Below, one piece after another: positions 62,911-64,000 of a DNA stretch of 64,000 nucleotides. The position numbers were made by a program, and so were the translations under genes. The notes beneath the pieces are model-generated. The model did no database searches, was not told the origin of the DNA, and saw only the letters and a list, made by a program, of their open reading frames with translations. The stretch spans positions 1 to 64,000 of the forward strand of contig JAQDDS010000003.1 of the NCBI GenBank assembly GCA_027665725.1, written 5' to 3'. How positions within the stretch are numbered: position 1 is the first letter of the stretch; each line of letters starts with the position of its first letter. Source of the stretch: Streptococcaceae bacterium AF77-01CM03A. Lineage in GTDB: Bacteria; Bacillota; Bacilli; Lactobacillales; Streptococcaceae.

Positions 62911-63781
62911 GGTAGAAAGCCTAAATAAAAACATCAAGGGCAAGGCTATTTTGAAGGATATATCCTTTGAGGTAGCTGAAGGTGAATGCGTCGCCTTGAT
63001 TGGTCCCAATGGTGCTGGGAAGACCACACTCTTGGACTGTTTGCTTGGAGATAAACTGGTCACCAGCGGTCAAGTATCCATCCAAGGCTTGCCAGTGACG
63101 AGTTCTCAGTTAGACTATATTAGAGGCTACCTCCCTCAAGAAAATGTCATCGTTCAGAAATTAAAGGTTAAAGAGTTGATTGCTTTCTTTCAAAGCATTT
63201 ACCCAAATCCCTTGAACAACCAGGAGATCGATCAACTATTGCAGTTTGACAAGCAGCAAAAAGAGCAATTGGCAGAAAAATTGTCAGGTGGGCAAAAGCG
63301 TCTCTTCTCTTTTGTCTTGGCTTTGATTGGCCGACCAAAGCTTGTCTTTTTAGATGAACCAACTGCTGCCATGGATACTTCAACCCGCCAACGCTTTTGG
63401 GAAATTGTTCAGGAGCTAAAAGCTAAGGGAGTTACCATTCTCTATTCGTCCCATTATATCGAAGAGGTAGAGCATACAGCGGACCGAATCTTGGTCTTAA
63501 ATAAGGGAGAGTTGATTCGCGATACAACACCTCTAGCCATGCGCAGTGAGGAGATTGAAAAGCATTTTATCCTTCCGCTAGCTTACATGGAAGTTGTTGA
63601 GCAGTCAAACTTGGTTGAAAACTGGGTACAAAAACAAGATGCTCTGCAAGTAGTTACACGTGAAGCGGATGCTTTTTGGGAACTGTTAGTTCAAGCAGGA
63701 TGTAGCATACAAGAAATCGAAGTTAATAACCGTAGTTTGCTAGATACAATCTTTGAAGAAACACAAAAGGGAGATGACTAA
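62897..63781 (+). CDS. ABC transporter ATP-binding protein
   Basis: A 294-residue ABC-2-type ATPase: Walker A GPNGAGKTT (~37-45), signature LSGGQKRLF near 130, Walker B KLVFLDEPTAAMD near 152, switch His in YSSHYIEE, and a C-terminal extension (~205-294). AAAGGAG lies 6 nt before the ATG. It pairs with the permease beginning at 63783. The substrate is unknown; operons of this form, with small membrane proteins and often a two-component system downstream, serve export or envelope-stress functions in streptococci. Confidence 0.92.
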   Translation: MNMIKVESLNKNIKGKAILKDISFEVAEGECVALIGPNGAGKTTLLDCLLGDKLVTSGQVSIQGLPVTSSQLDYIRGYLPQENVIVQKLKVKELIAFFQSIYPNPLNNQEIDQLLQFDKQQKEQLAEKLSGGQKRLFSFVLALIGRPKLVFLDEPTAAMDTSTRQRFWEIVQELKAKGVTILYSSHYIEEVEHTADRILVLNKGELIRDTTPLAMRSEEIEKHFILPLAYMEVVEQSNLVENWVQKQDALQVVTREADAFWELLVQAGCSIQEIEVNNRSLLDTIFEETQKGDD

Positions 63782-63782
63782 G

Positions 63783-64000
63783 ATGAAACGATGGATCGCA
63801 CTAAACAAGATAGAATTTCTATTGACCAAACGACAATTAGTCTATTATCTATTATCCGTAGGGATGCCGACGGCCTTCTATTTATTCTTTTCAGGCATGT
63901 ACCAGGACACACCAGGTGGACCGGCTAATTTTATGCGCGACTACCTCATCTCCATGACGGCTTTTTCCATGATGTCGACAGCTATCTTTTCATTTCCAGT
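63783..64000 (+). CDS. ABC-2 type permease (partial, runs off the window)
   Basis: ATG at 63783, one base after the ATPase stop, and open to the window end (72 codons). The product begins MKRWIALNKIEFLLTKRQ, then shows hydrophobic segments (LVYYLLSVGMPTAFYLFFSG) and MTAFSMMSTAIFSF, typical of the first two helices of ABC-2 permeases. It would form the exporter channel with the ATPase encoded upstream. Confidence 0.85.
   Translation, partial: MKRWIALNKIEFLLTKRQLVYYLLSVGMPTAFYLFFSGMYQDTPGGPANFMRDYLISMTAFSMMSTAIFSFP

Overview
The window looks like chromosomal DNA of a Mitis-group Streptococcus (S. mitis / S. oralis type). The evidence is low GC, strong Shine-Dalgarno sites, many extended -10 promoters (TGnTATAAT), BOX-type repeats, an LPXTG surface protein, the streptococcal malR-malA-malDCX / malQP locus, and a cinA gene carrying a competence cin-box. 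It is unlikely to be S. pneumoniae. dinF is followed directly by the yebC-type gene, where pneumococci carry lytA and the pneumolysin region, and gene order switches several times between blocks that I recall as distant in the pneumococcal chromosome. There are no rRNA or tRNA genes, CRISPR arrays or intact insertion sequences.

Layout. 1-270: C-terminal end of a TTTTEAP-repeat LPXTG surface protein. 481-3441: YfhO-type membrane protein. 3604-5958: cassette of an XRE regulator and five small membrane proteins (PspC, DUF3169, CPBP), with an inverted repeat on its promoter. 6096-8778: aspS and a YitT-type protein. 8832-18589: maltodextrin locus, with malR-malA and malDCX leftward, malQ-malP rightward, and operators between malX and malQ. 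18839-22100: PlcR/TprA-like regulator, a 73-aa unknown protein, an ABC exporter and a small membrane protein. 22209-26991: rlmA, a BOX element, a DUF6110-like protein with a P-type ATPase, and tyrS. 27175-31093: mutL, ruvA, tag and a CPBP protease. 31136-34243 (minus): S66 peptidase, SemiSWEET, DUF1129 protein and CorA. 34386-38271: uvrA and an M24 peptidase. 38290-41331: mgtA-type Mg2+ ATPase under an M-box riboswitch plus a short acidic, proline-containing leader ORF. 41466-45590: spx, lipoprotein, ireB/reoM, ruvX, DUF1292 protein, folC, lipoprotein. 45726-48156: Cof phosphatase and NCS2 purine permease. 48247-52794: tsaE, acetyltransferase, LytR-type LCP protein, cinA and recA. 52841-55699: acetyltransferase, dinF and the yebC-type regulator. 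55721-57465: small HTH and membrane-peptide genes, a DUF4190-like protein and an ABC-exporter remnant. 57578-59326: PAP2, LytTR and LiaF-like proteins. 59433-62362: rpmB, Asp23/Gls24 protein, DAK2 protein and a lipoprotein. 62528-64000: two small membrane proteins and an ABC transporter that runs off the end.

How the parts work together. The maltose locus is a complete uptake and degradation unit except for its ATPase, which must be encoded elsewhere. Genome maintenance is strongly represented (mutL, ruvA, tag, uvrA, ruvX, recA, cinA). Magnesium is handled by CorA and by the riboswitch-controlled ATPase. The most interesting signals are the double-layered leader of the Mg2+ ATPase (38290-38670), two genes whose start codon lies where transcription should begin (tsaE, dinF), an exporter remnant that keeps its operator-like boxes (57012-57465), a six-hairpin intergenic region (43603-43799), and several chromosome-rearrangement junctions.
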